Origin: Thalassospira lucentensis | Lineage (GTDB): Bacteria; Pseudomonadota; Alphaproteobacteria; Rhodospirillales; Thalassospiraceae | NCBI RefSeq assembly: GCF_032921865.1 | Contig: NZ_CP136683.1 | Coordinates: 1-64,000, forward strand | Direction: 5' to 3' | Length of the DNA stretch: 64,000 nt | Shown: positions 16,244 to 27,600 of the stretch, in pieces | Position numbering within the stretch: position 1 is the stretch's first letter | How the letters are laid out: each line of letters starts with the position of its first letter | Program-made: the position numbers and the translations under genes | Notes under the pieces: generated by a model | What the model was told of the DNA's origin: nothing | Seen by the model: the letters and a program-made list of their open reading frames with translations, nothing else | The model's database searches: none

Positions 16244-18643
16244 TTACATTTTGGGTCCTTGCGATCCCTGACTTCGGGAACCTGTCCGGATTACCGGTCC
16301 TTCAAACGGTTTGGTATCCATTCCCCTTGAACGCATCACTTCGAGCATCGCATTTTCAGCCCGCCCCAGATTGCGCTTTTCCTGCAGGTCCATTTTAGGC
16401 GCATCGGGCTGGATCTTCTGGCGTGCCTCCCGGGTTAGCTCCAGGCTCGCCTTGAGCTGCTCATCGCTATATCCGGACAAAACGTCCTTCAGCTTTGCCA
16501 CTTCTTCGCGATTTTCACCGATTGAATGGACTTTGGCACCGATCGAGGCGGCCATCGCCTGTGCCGGCCCGGCCGGATCAGGCTGAAGGGGTCCATTGTC
16601 CTGCCGGTTCAGAGGGGCCATGTCTGATGCGACAGTGCTTTTTGTCCCTTCACCGGTATCAAGATCACGGGTTCTTGGTCCGGAGGCGGCCTTCTGCAAC
16701 CGGACAACATTGTCGCGAATGACTTCTCCGGCAGCCGAGAGATGCGGATCGGGGACCTGACTTACGAGTTTGAGGAAATTTTCCGACCGGGCGGCAAGCC
16801 AGCGTCCATCATCCGTCTGGAAAATGACATCCCCGGTTTTAAGCGGATAGACAAATGCCATGACATCCTTGCGGCTGATGGCTTCATTCAGTCCCGGTTC
16901 AACCAGGCCGGATTGAAGAATTGTCCGGATATCGGCATTCCCGTCTGTTCCGGCGCGTGAGGCCATTACCGCGAGATTGTTAGCTTCTGTCGAAACAGCA
17001 CCGGTTCCGATCTGTTCAAATGCATTGATCAGAGCCGCGGCCCCGCCCGTCGTCGCAGCCATACCGATCTGAACCGCATCCTCGCCGGTATGGGGTTTCA
17101 ACCCGACATTGATCGGCCATTCCTGGCCCTCACGCCCGGCTTCGACTTCATACTGGGCATAACGGCCATCAATCCGGATCGTTTCCGATTGCCCCGAGAT
17201 TTCACGGGACAGGGCTTCGGCAACGACATCGGAATAGCGTTGACCGGGCGGTTGCGGCGGGACACCCAGTCCGTTGGCGACCGTTTCCCCGGAGCGACGC
17301 CGTTGTTCTGCCTTGAGCGCCGCAAGACCGCGTTGCAGCTCATTCATCTCGCGCATGTCGGCCGTCAGGGCATCCTGACCCTTGGTCGAGAGATAATCAC
17401 GGGTTTTTGCCAGACCACGGGCCAGCGAGGAATAGGCAAAAAGCTGTCGACGAAAGGATTTCATTTCCTTGCGCTTTTCGCGCAACTGAACCTGCTGCTC
17501 GCGGATCGAGGCGGCCAGTTCAAATCCGGTCATTTTTCCGATCGAATTTCTGGCCCGGTCATAAAGATCCCTGTTGTCACCAGGCAGCGGCATTCGAACA
17601 CCCGGCAACTTTGCCTGCAATTCCGCCCGGCCACCAAGTTTGCCCTGTTCGATCTTGCGATAGATGTCCTCGACATTCTGGAAACCTCTGCCGCGCGCGA
17701 GATTTCCCACACGTTCAAAGAAACTGGTGAATGGCTGAAGGGCTCGCTCGATCAATTGAGGCGGTTTTGACGCCCCCTTGCGATAGCGGACAAAAGCCTG
17801 GGCGGCACGCTGGGCTGTCTGCTCTGTTTCAAGCTGGACACGTCGATGAGAGACAATGCCAATATTGTTGCCACTGGCATCGCTCAGACGCATCATTCCG
17901 GAAGAGGGATCGCCATCGATCGGTTCGATCTTCTCGCCGGGATCAAGCTTTCTCCATGTCTTGCCATTATCAAGTGACACCTGATCGAATGTGCTGAAAG
18001 CCTCATCGAGGATCTGGCGCTCTTTCTGTGTCAGAACATGGGTAAGACTGACAAAGACCGACTGATTAACCGCATCGTCCGGATCAAAATTGCCCGCATC
18101 AAGTGCAATGGCCATGGTCTTGCGGACCGGGTCAAGCTCAATGCCGGGCCCAGATCGTTCCATGCCCTGCAGGAAGACCCTGATATCGGCTGTAGGGTTC
18201 ATCTGTCGAACGGTACGAACGATATCCTTGCGCATATCTGTCAGGGTTGCGGCTTCCGCTTCGGAACTTTCATAGAGTTCAACGCCCCCGGCCTTGTAGA
18301 GCCGCTCATTGATGTCAGCTGCGGTTTGCTGCGAACGTCGATAGTCGAGAAGCGCGCCGGTAAACCTGTCAAAATTTTCCGGTCCGACTGCCGCACGCAG
18401 CGCCGAATCATATTCCCGTCGCGCCATCGCATTCGGGACGGCACGGCTTGATCCGGTGGAAAATGTCGGGACCCACAGGCTTTCAAAGGCATCCAGCAGC
18501 TGGTCTGCATCCTTTTCGGGTCTTCCGGAATTGACCATCTGGGCCATCAGTGATGAGCGGACCGCAGAGTAATGATCGAGCGCATCACTCAGGCGCAGAC
18601 GGGCATCCTTGTGCCCGTCCTGCAACTGTTGAACTGTTGTCAT
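16244..18643 (-). CDS. Companion of the giant polyvalent protein, degenerate zincin paralogue
   Basis: A 799-residue soluble protein, start ATG at 18643 behind GGAGAG, only 15 nt after the stop of the 18.5 kb gene, so co-transcribed. Residues about 145-345 align by eye with the zincin domain of the giant protein and of the 342-residue protein at 38179-39207: all start with an NPxxx motif (QMNPTADI here) and this one shares the tail GRGFQNVEDIYRKIEQGKLG with the giant's GRGFQTWQDAFEKAKSGKVA. The zinc-binding HExxH is missing here (NQSVFVSLTHVL at the same place), so it should be catalytically dead. The middle (380-440) is a coiled coil; the C-terminal third is Pro/Gly-rich. A structural or inhibitory partner of the active copies is inferred. 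Confidence 0.75.
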   Translation of the reverse strand: MTTVQQLQDGHKDARLRLSDALDHYSAVRSSLMAQMVNSGRPEKDADQLLDAFESLWVPTFSTGSSRAVPNAMARREYDSALRAAVGPENFDRFTGALLDYRRSQQTAADINERLYKAGGVELYESSEAEAATLTDMRKDIVRTVRQMNPTADIRVFLQGMERSGPGIELDPVRKTMAIALDAGNFDPDDAVNQSVFVSLTHVLTQKERQILDEAFSTFDQVSLDNGKTWRKLDPGEKIEPIDGDPSSGMMRLSDASGNNIGIVSHRRVQLETEQTAQRAAQAFVRYRKGASKPPQLIERALQPFTSFFERVGNLARGRGFQNVEDIYRKIEQGKLGGRAELQAKLPGVRMPLPGDNRDLYDRARNSIGKMTGFELAASIREQQVQLREKRKEMKSFRRQLFAYSSLARGLAKTRDYLSTKGQDALTADMREMNELQRGLAALKAEQRRRSGETVANGLGVPPQPPGQRYSDVVAEALSREISGQSETIRIDGRYAQYEVEAGREGQEWPINVGLKPHTGEDAVQIGMAATTGGAAALINAFEQIGTGAVSTEANNLAVMASRAGTDGNADIRTILQSGLVEPGLNEAISRKDVMAFVYPLKTGDVIFQTDDGRWLAARSENFLKLVSQVPDPHLSAAGEVIRDNVVRLQKAASGPRTRDLDTGEGTKSTVASDMAPLNRQDNGPLQPDPAGPAQAMAASIGAKVHSIGENREEVAKLKDVLSGYSDEQLKASLELTREARQKIQPDAPKMDLQEKRNLGRAENAMLEVMRSRGMDTKPFEGPVIRTGSRSQGSQGPKM

Positions 18644-18658
18644 TGGGAACTCTCCCTA

Positions 18659-21600
18659 TCAGAAGCTGCGACCCCGGGTAAACTGCTGGGATGGCGATGG
18701 TTTCTGGCTTCTGCTGACAGCCAGATCCTTTTGTTCAATCATGAACTGCCCCAGCAGCCTGTTTCCGTGATTAAGCTGTTCCCGACGGACAGGATCGGTT
18801 TCTTCACCCAGACGCTGGCGCGTCCGGAGCAATGCGCCAAACTGCTGCTCGGGCGAAAAGCCCTTACGAAGCTGTTCGCTATAGATCTTGAAGGATGCCG
18901 GCGTATCATCCTGGGCATAGAGTACCGGTACGGACTTGCTCCAGGCTTGTGCTCTTGCACTTGCCGCATCAACGATTGTCGAAGAAATCCGCGGCTTGAT
19001 ATAGCCGGCTTCAAGATGACGCTTGCGCGTCTCTTCCACCGATTTCTGAACATGAGCCGGGACAGGGAATCCGGATTGAAGAGCCCCTTCTACCAGGGCG
19101 GTGTGAGCGGCTTCAACCAGACGACGCGAAGAGAGTTTTTCGCCTGATTTCATTCGTTCGGCGAGGATGATCTCGCCACTGCTTCTGTCAAGAAGGGACT
19201 TCTGGACACCATCGCCGGTTTTCAGGGTCTCGATTTTGTAGAGCCGCTTTGCAATTTGCCCGAATTCCTTCGCAGAAAGCATCCAGGGTGCCGTTTTGGC
19301 AATACTGGTCCAGTTTGACAGCCGTTCGCGACGACGGGAGAGATAATTGCCTGTCGCATAAAGAGCTGCCGCCCCGCCACCGGCCACAGCAACGTTGGCG
19401 ACGGCCGTCAGACCGCCAACCCCACCGAGGGCTGCGAGCGCGACTGTCGCTTTGGCACCAATGGCATCCGACAGAGGTTCTGCCAGCTCACGCGCTTTAT
19501 CACCCAGCGCGGAGAAGGCCGTCCTGGCATGCTCAAGAATGGTTGGCTGTATTCCCGGGCCTGCCTCACTTGACAGTCGCATGAAAGCTTCATCAAGAAC
19601 AAAGCTGTCCGGGGTGGCCCCGGCCGGGCCGGCATTGAATGTGGTACCTGCAAGCGCATTGCTTATGTCATTGCCGACAGATGTGCTGAACTGCTTTGCT
19701 GCATGCAGCATCGATGCCCAGGTTTCAGGTTCAGCCAGAAGTGCTGCAGTATCGACAGTTCCCTGTCCGAGTTCGCGGGCATAGCCGACAGATGCGTTAA
19801 ACACATCGCGAACATTCTGAATGCCGGTTTCCTGAAGCTCCAGAAATGCGGTGATTTCCTGGCGTGTTTCTTCCGAAATCCGGTCCCAGAGTGACCCGTT
19901 ACCGCTCAATGAATAATCGGTAAGCTCACGCCAGTCCCCGGGACCAAAACGCTGGAAGACACCTTCAATGGTCTGCGGATCGGGAAGATAGTCTTTAGCA
20001 CCTGCCTGATTGGCAAGTTCGACACTGCCTGCAATCGCCCCGCCAAGGGCTGCCGAACGTCCGAGATCACCGGCAAGGCTGCCGCCGACTTCCTCGGCAG
20101 TATCCCGTCCGAGACTGAAACGTGCCATCTGATCTGCAGTCGAATGTGACGCACTGATCCGTGACAGAGACTTTGAACTCAGATCCGAGCGTTCCTTCCG
20201 GACCCGGGCCAGGTTGTCAGCGTTCTCGGGACCAAACTTGCGCGCAAGCATCGTCGCGTTCGAATGATTCTTCGCAACATAATACTGATTGAGCGAGGAA
20301 TCGTAGACTGCCCCGGTCCGCCGGGCCAGTCGAACCTCATCGAGAGGCAGGTGCAGATAGATGCGATCCTGCATATCAACCGAGCGATTGGCATGTTCAA
20401 GAAACATCTGGTCGCGCGAGCGCAGATCCTTGAGCCATTCGGTTCGCGCCTGATCGTGGCCAAAACGGTCATACAGATCATCGAATTCGGGATGTTCTTT
20501 GGAAATATAGAAAACCCGGTTGGTATTGTCGTAAAGAATAGGCTGCTTTACGGGCCAACGACCTTCGGCCTTTAGCTGATTGATATCATCCCGGCGAATA
20601 TAAAGGGCAAATGCCTTCTGGGGGATGCTGTCGAAATTTCCGCGGGCCATAGGCTGATCATCATTCCTTGCAGGAAGCGGGAAAACGGGCTCTGGTACCG
20701 ACATTGTTTGTCTACCTGTGTTAGCAATATCACCTGTATCTTCCCGGTGCAAATATTCTGCGACATCAAAAGAAGAACGTAAAGTATTTTCTTTTGATGA
20801 CCAACCCTCATTTGGGCCAGTTGCAATATTCATTTCAGCACCATGTCCGATTGAATATCGAATGACATGTGGTGACTGTCTGCCCCTTGCAATAGCCGGT
20901 CCGGCAGCCGTATTGACAACAGATGTTCTGGGCTTTGGCGAGGACATCTGCCATGGCTGGCGAACCAGAGATGCGTCGTTCGTCCCGACATCGACCGGTG
21001 TCAGTTTGCGATGAAGCTCCAGGTCTTCGGATATCCGCTGGCTTCGTGTTGCCGGGATCGTCGATACGTTTGCAGCATCCTCGACCCGATGATATCCGGC
21101 TGCCCGGGCAGCCTGGACGATCTGCGCATCATCCAGATGAAGTTTCAGCAGGCGATAGACCATTTCCGCCGGAACTGCTTTGGACTCCAGCCGTCGGCCA
21201 TATTGACGAACTGTCGCTGCAAGCGCTTCCAGGCCGGCAGCTTCCACCAGAGCGACAGCCTCGGGCAGGGCAAGGTTTGATGACACATCCAGAACTTTTG
21301 CGCGCGCGGCAACCTTTCCCGATTTCGCCTTTTCGAATGCATCCTGCCAGGTCTGGAAACCACGTCCAGAAAGCAGGCTGTTCATGCGCGCCACAAAATT
21401 GGTCAGTTTGCCAAGACCAGGTGCATCCGGTTCGCCGGCAAGCCATTTGGCAAAAGCTTCCGCTGCCCGTTCCTCGGTCCCGAAGCTCCTCGCAATCGCC
21501 CTGCGCTCCTGAGGTTCGAGGAGAGGGACAATCGAATGGTAAAGTTCATGACCGCCGGTCAATTTCGGATTGCCGCGCGACAGATCGGTCGAAATTGTCA

Positions 21601-24600
21601 TGGAATCCGTTTCGGCGAAATACAATCCAAGGACAGGCTGACGGTCCGTTTCACCATCAATTCGACCATCCGCGAACAGACGGTCTACAAAATTTGTTTC
21701 CACAGACGGATTAACCTGTTCCGCCAGATCAGCAATCTCGTCCTTGAGCCGGGCAAGGTCATGTTCGAAATTGGCATCAAGATGATCCAGATAGATCCCG
21801 GCATAATCTGCTATTTGATCTGCCAGTTCCGGCGCCCAGCGACCATAGAGGCTTCCGCCAGGACCCGTTGCGGCAACAAAATCCCGGATCGAGGCGTAAA
21901 CCCAGTTTCCATTCGAAGCCGGGTAAAGAGCATAGCCGAAATTCAGGGCGATGACGTCTTCGGTATAGCGTGAAATACGGCCATCCAGCGGACGGTTAAG
22001 CAGCCCGTTCTCCCGCATGATACGCTTTCTGTCCGTCGCTGACAGCTCCTTGCTGCTGTTCAGATGGGCGGCCAGATCGTCAAGGAGGGCTTTGACATCC
22101 TGACGGGTTTCCGGGGCTGCCGTCACCGTAAAGCGGGCAGGTCCGCGATTGGGGACAAAATCCGGAGACGCTGCTGGATGGGCATTGCCGGGACGCATGC
22201 CGAAACCCGGTGCAGCTGCAACGGCCGAGGCTACCGATGTATTGCGATTATCGACTCTGGCGGATGCAATCATTCTTTTTGGGTAGATCGCCTGCTGATC
22301 AAAAATCACCCGCATTTCATAGCCGTTCTGGTCAAGCATGATCATGCCGTCATGACCATAACGGCGCATCTCACTGATGATCGATCGATGCAGGTCGCGA
22401 GGGTCACCGGCGATCCCAAGCTCCGTCATTTTTTCCGACCACCATCTGTCCGGATTGCCATCCAGAAGGATTGATTTGAGTTCCTCAACACCGCTGAACC
22501 CGTATTGCGCGCTCAAACGGTCATTGATTTCCTTCAGACGCGACGTCCAGCTGTATCCCGCAAGCTCGGCTGCTGTCAGTTTCGCAAGATTACCGGTGCG
22601 GATATGAACCGGAATTGCCGTGCCGGTTTCAACAGAAGCAGCCATTTCATCCGAATAGACAGAAATCCCGTCAAGCAGGGGATGGCCTGAGGGATTCCCC
22701 GCCCGATCCGCGGGAACATACCAGGTCGTACCCGTCTCAAAATTACGGCGTTTGAGAACGGCTTCTTCCAGGGGTTCATATTCTGTCCCGACCCTGGTTG
22801 CCGCATGAGAGGCAGCCTGCCATTCATCACCATCCGGCGACAGGACAACAATGTCGGCAGACTGGTTGCGCAAGGTTTCAAGCGCGCGGTCGACAACCGC
22901 TGGAGCAATTGTTGTTGTGACGCGTTGCCGTTCCTGTCCATCCCGAACCATTGTCAATCTGCTTTGGGCTGGCTGGAAGAAGCGAGCGGCCAGTCTGGCA
23001 TCCCCATCAAATAGAACATGGCCATCAGGTGTATTGATCATCACCACCGACGCCGGGTTCTGAGACTTTGCACTGTCCCAGACCGAGGCAAGATCGGCAT
23101 TGCGGCCTTCCTGTGCCTGTAGCGTTTCCGCTTCAATACGGCTGCTGGCTGCAGTTTGCCTTTTTACGGCTTCTTCGCGCTTTTGTCCCGTGATGGATTG
23201 TGCCGTGTCTTCTACACGTGTGATTTCCGTATCCGGAGCGAAGTTGCGAACATTGGCCCGGCCATCCTCCGCCACCTCAATCAGGGCAACCGAGAGCCCC
23301 CGAAGGCTCATCTGTCGGGCCTGATATTCCGCTTCGGTATCTGACAGCCTTATGGCCTTATGATCGCCCAGCTGCTCGAACTTGGAAGTGAGCAGGGGAT
23401 CCTTTATTGCGATTTGCTCAACATGCTGGTCAAAGGTCAGCCAGCTTTCGCCATCCCTGACAAACACGATGCGATCCGGATGACGCTGAGACATCTCGGC
23501 ATGTTGTTCAATGGCATTAGCCGCAAGAATTTCCTCAACCGCCACTGTTTCCTGTGTGTCGGAAATTCTGGCCTGCCGCCATTGGCCACGGGTCATTCCG
23601 TCTGCCAGCATCAGACGTTTACCTTCTGATGCCAACAAAGAGGTGATCTGGCCAATCTCGCTTTCCTCAAACCAGGTCACGTCATTCGCATCAAGTCTGC
23701 CCCGCAGGATTTCTGACTTGTCGGCCATATCCCGGGCAATTCGCCCGGCAAGGCAGTAACGATCCCCTTCATGAAGGGCCGGAACCTCGCGAGACCTCGC
23801 AGCGATCAGAAGATCTTCATAGCGATCGTGAACCGGTTTATCGGCCCAGGCTGTCTGCTTTCGTTCGGCGCGAAGCTTTTGGCGTTCGCTCAGTTTTGAA
23901 CTGTCTGATGCATCCGTTATCTCGAAGGTTTCGGTAAGATGGCTTGATCCGGCGAACTGTTCGAGTTTGATTTTCCCATCGTCATCGAGACTGGCAATGG
24001 CGACTTCATATGCCTTGGCCAGATTTTCGGCCAGCAAACGGGCATCCGCCGTCGGCATCTCGATCTCGGCCATATCGTTGATTTCGACAAGCGGCAAAGC
24101 CGGATCATGTGCATGGGCAAGTCGGGCATCACGGTCAAACAACCGTAACCGATCGCGATCGACGAACAGCACAATGGCTCCTTTTCCGACCAGTGTCCGA
24201 ACTTCTTCGGCCTGAAGGAAAATGGACGTCATTTTGGCATCCAGTTCAGACTGCTGTTCTCCATTCGGACCGGTGAGCAGCAGTCTTGGTGCTTCGAGAG
24301 CGGCAGCTTCTGCCGCGGCCGCAAGAGCAGGCCCGACATAGACATCGCTGGTACGACGATGCAGGCTTTTGCGTTGAATGGCATCCCATGCAACCCGCAC
24401 ATCGGAGGTATCCACCAACCGTGTTCTGACAACATTGTCCTGGTTGAACTGGATCCAGTCAAGATTGCGGATTTCCGCCAGCTGGTCGATATAATCGATG
24501 AGTTGTGAGGCGTCACCGCCTGGTAACTTTGACAGTGCCTGGTGATCTATTCCCGGAACGGCTTCAAGCTGCCGGATGAATTCAAGGGACTTTTCATTTT

Positions 24601-27600
24601 CCCCTGTCAGATCGACCCCGGCTCCACGGCGCAGGTAGACCGGAACAGCCTCAGGGAAACGCCCCGACGCCTCTGCATCGGTCCTGCGGGTGAAGAGCTC
24701 CGGTTTCTGGCCTTCCCAGGCCCGGTCGAGTTCCGGAAATTCCCTGTTCGGAACGGCCAGCCAATGCACTTCGTTCACATCGAACCCGTGTTCCTGCAGC
24801 TGTGCGGAATCAAAACTTTCCAGCTCCTCGGCTTTCCAGTTTTTCAGTCTCTGAACTTCATCTTCTCCGCGGTCGGCCGACCAGGCGTGCTTGCGGGAGA
24901 GCTCTTCGGCCCGTTCTTCGCGTGCGATCGCAATGGTCGCTTCGAGCTGATCCCAGGCAGGTTCGACATTTCGAACACGAAATGCCGACAGTTCCTTCTG
25001 ATCATATTCAAAAGGATTCCACATACGCGCAGAATCAAACCCGGCGTCTGCCAGCCAGCCCATGATGGCATCTTTCAGATCACCATCATATTGTCCGGCA
25101 GCGCGATAATCCTGCCGGCGAATGTAGTCTTCAAATGCGTCGTAAGTGAATTCTTTCAATTCTCTTTCGACAATTTCCTCCATGACAGTGTCAGGATCTT
25201 CGCCGTCATCTACGCGATCTTCATATTCCTGATACTGATCAACCTCTTCATACAAAGTCGTCGATAGGCCAAGTTCCAGAGCATCGCGGTTATTCTCAAA
25301 AAATTCCCGCGTGATTGACCGGATCTCTTCTGGCCATGGGTTAACCGTGAGGTCGGCAACTTTTCCCGGCAGAACGCGCACCGGAATGGCATCTTCCAGA
25401 CCCGCATCAAGCGCCGTATCCCGATCCGGATAGAGATAGAAAACCCCCATCGCCTGGTTTCCGGAGACGGCGTCGTCGAGATCAGGTGCTGTCGCATCAA
25501 GAACGGGCATCCAGAGAATTTCGGCATTCTGGAAGGCATCCGAGACACCGGCCGCAAGATTGTACGAAAGCCAGTGATCCAGATCGGTTTCACGCGCCTT
25601 TTCGTACCCGGTCTGAAGGATCGAGTTGATCCTGGCACGCTGGTCATATGGCATTGCCTCAGGATCGGTCAGCTTGGTGAAATCATAACCTGCGGCCATA
25701 TTGCGGGCAGCTTCCGCAGCCCCTTCTGCGGTATACATGAAGCGGTTACCAGGCAGTAACGCCTGTCCGCTTTCCCGGTGGATGACAACGAAGCGCAAGG
25801 CTTCGGGATCAAAGCTGCCGGGTCGAAGCCCCGGACGCGGGAAGGGGACAACGGCAAGCCCCGGCGCATCCGGGGATGTAAAGCCTGGATAGCGCACAGG
25901 CCCTTCAGGTGACAGCAGCGGGACATCCTGAACAACCCATTGCGCAGGTGGAGCCCCACGGCGCATGGCCCAGATGTCATACTGGTGATGAGGGGGAAAG
26001 TCATTGATCTGATCTTCAGAGAAAACCGTCAGGCCGTTACTGCCCGAATTTCCAACGGAGAAATATACCCTGTTAAACTGGTGAACATGCCGTCCGGAAT
26101 GGTCCTCAAGATGAAGATGAGCGATCAGATTATCCGGCGATACGTAATCGGGCACCCCCATAATTCTGTGAATTCTGCTTCCGTCCTGCTGTGGTCCAGG
26201 GGCTCCGTTATGCTGTACAGGTTCAAAGCCGTTTTCCGTTTCCCGCAGAGCCACCGGACGCCCCAGCGAAAACTGGAGGGAACGGGCAAAGGGCTTCTGC
26301 TCCTGTCCGCGCAAATCCCAGGGCATCACGAAACCCGATTGTTCCACTGACGGTCGAGTGGCCGGTTTTGCATTATCTGGTTTGACGGTCGTTTTTACAT
26401 CAACCATTTCCGGAAGTTCGGTACCGGTCAGCTTCCGCGCATTATCAAGATCATCGCGGGCAAACAGTTTAATGCCCTTCTTTTCGATGATGTCGAGGAT
26501 ATCTCTGGATTTTTCTATCGGAAGATAGGCCACCATCGAGCTGCCACTGGAGACAAAATCACCGGTCAGGTTGCGGATCTCGCGATCCAGCCAATAGCGA
26601 CCGCCAGTGCTGCGCCCGCGGGACGCGCTCAGAGCCAGCTTCGACCCCTTATCCTTTGGCATGACCTTGATCGACAGATTGTTATCAGCACTGAAAACAG
26701 TATTGCCATCTTTCAGGAACCTGATCTGATGGTCCTGTTTTTCCAGCAAAACGGGCGATGTCGCCAGCGTGTTTTCGATACTCGCCCCACGCGGCAGGAT
26801 CAGACCCGCCTCGATCTCCCCTTCGGTATTCCGGAAATAGATGGCCTGACCCTCATCAAACCGGTCTGCTGCAGCGAGAATGTTTCCGGTAGCGATCAGA
26901 CGCTCCTCGCGCTCGTCGGCCGACAGATTGTCAAAGGCCTGTGACACCGGCATTGATTTCAGTTCGCCATTGAGCATCACGGAGGCCTGATCGGCTTTGG
27001 CCAGCTCATAAAGTCCTTTGAGTGATTTCTCTCCGGGCAGGGCGACCTCATTTAAACGCAAGTCGATCGATTTGGATCCGTCAGCCAGATAGAGCTGGAC
27101 GGACCATGCCGCAGAGGCCACCGGATTGTTCGAGGATCCTCGCTTTGACAAACCGGAGACAACGCCGTAGATGAGCCGGCCGTCAGGTGTTTTCAGGGCA
27201 ACGGTTCGCCCAACCGGGAACTGGCTAACCAGTTTTTCAAAACGCTCCCGATCTCCATCGAGGCGGGCAGCCACCTGTTCCTTGCGTTTTGCGGATGCGC
27301 GCTCAATGGCAGAAGATTTGTATTTTTCAAACCGCTCGATCATTCTTTCGCGGAGCGCGCCAGCATGATCCCGACCGTGCTTTTGCAAGTCGGCGAATGA
27401 TGTTTTTTCCGGCATCCCCAGACGGTCGTTCAGCATCGCCTGAATGCGAGTCCAGGGGAATGGCCGGTCAAGATTGGCAACATCCATTTTGTTGATGAAT
27501 ATGGGGCCACCGAACGGCGAGCTCGACTTGATGGATCGATCCAGTTTGGCCCTTGCGATCAGACGCGCATCAAGATCAAGAACCCTGGCTTCTTCCTTGA

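Noticed and set aside
17090-17770. Long open frame on the plus strand opposite the 799-residue gene
   Set aside because: It is a mirror of the real minus-strand gene, with no ribosome-binding site and unlikely composition; many similar mirror frames opposite the giant gene were dropped for the same reason.
25690-25760. Possible relaxase or oriT in the window
   Set aside because: No HUH or other relaxase three-His motif and no nic-like inverted repeat beside a mobilisation gene was found anywhere; the T4SS genes alone do not show where transfer starts.
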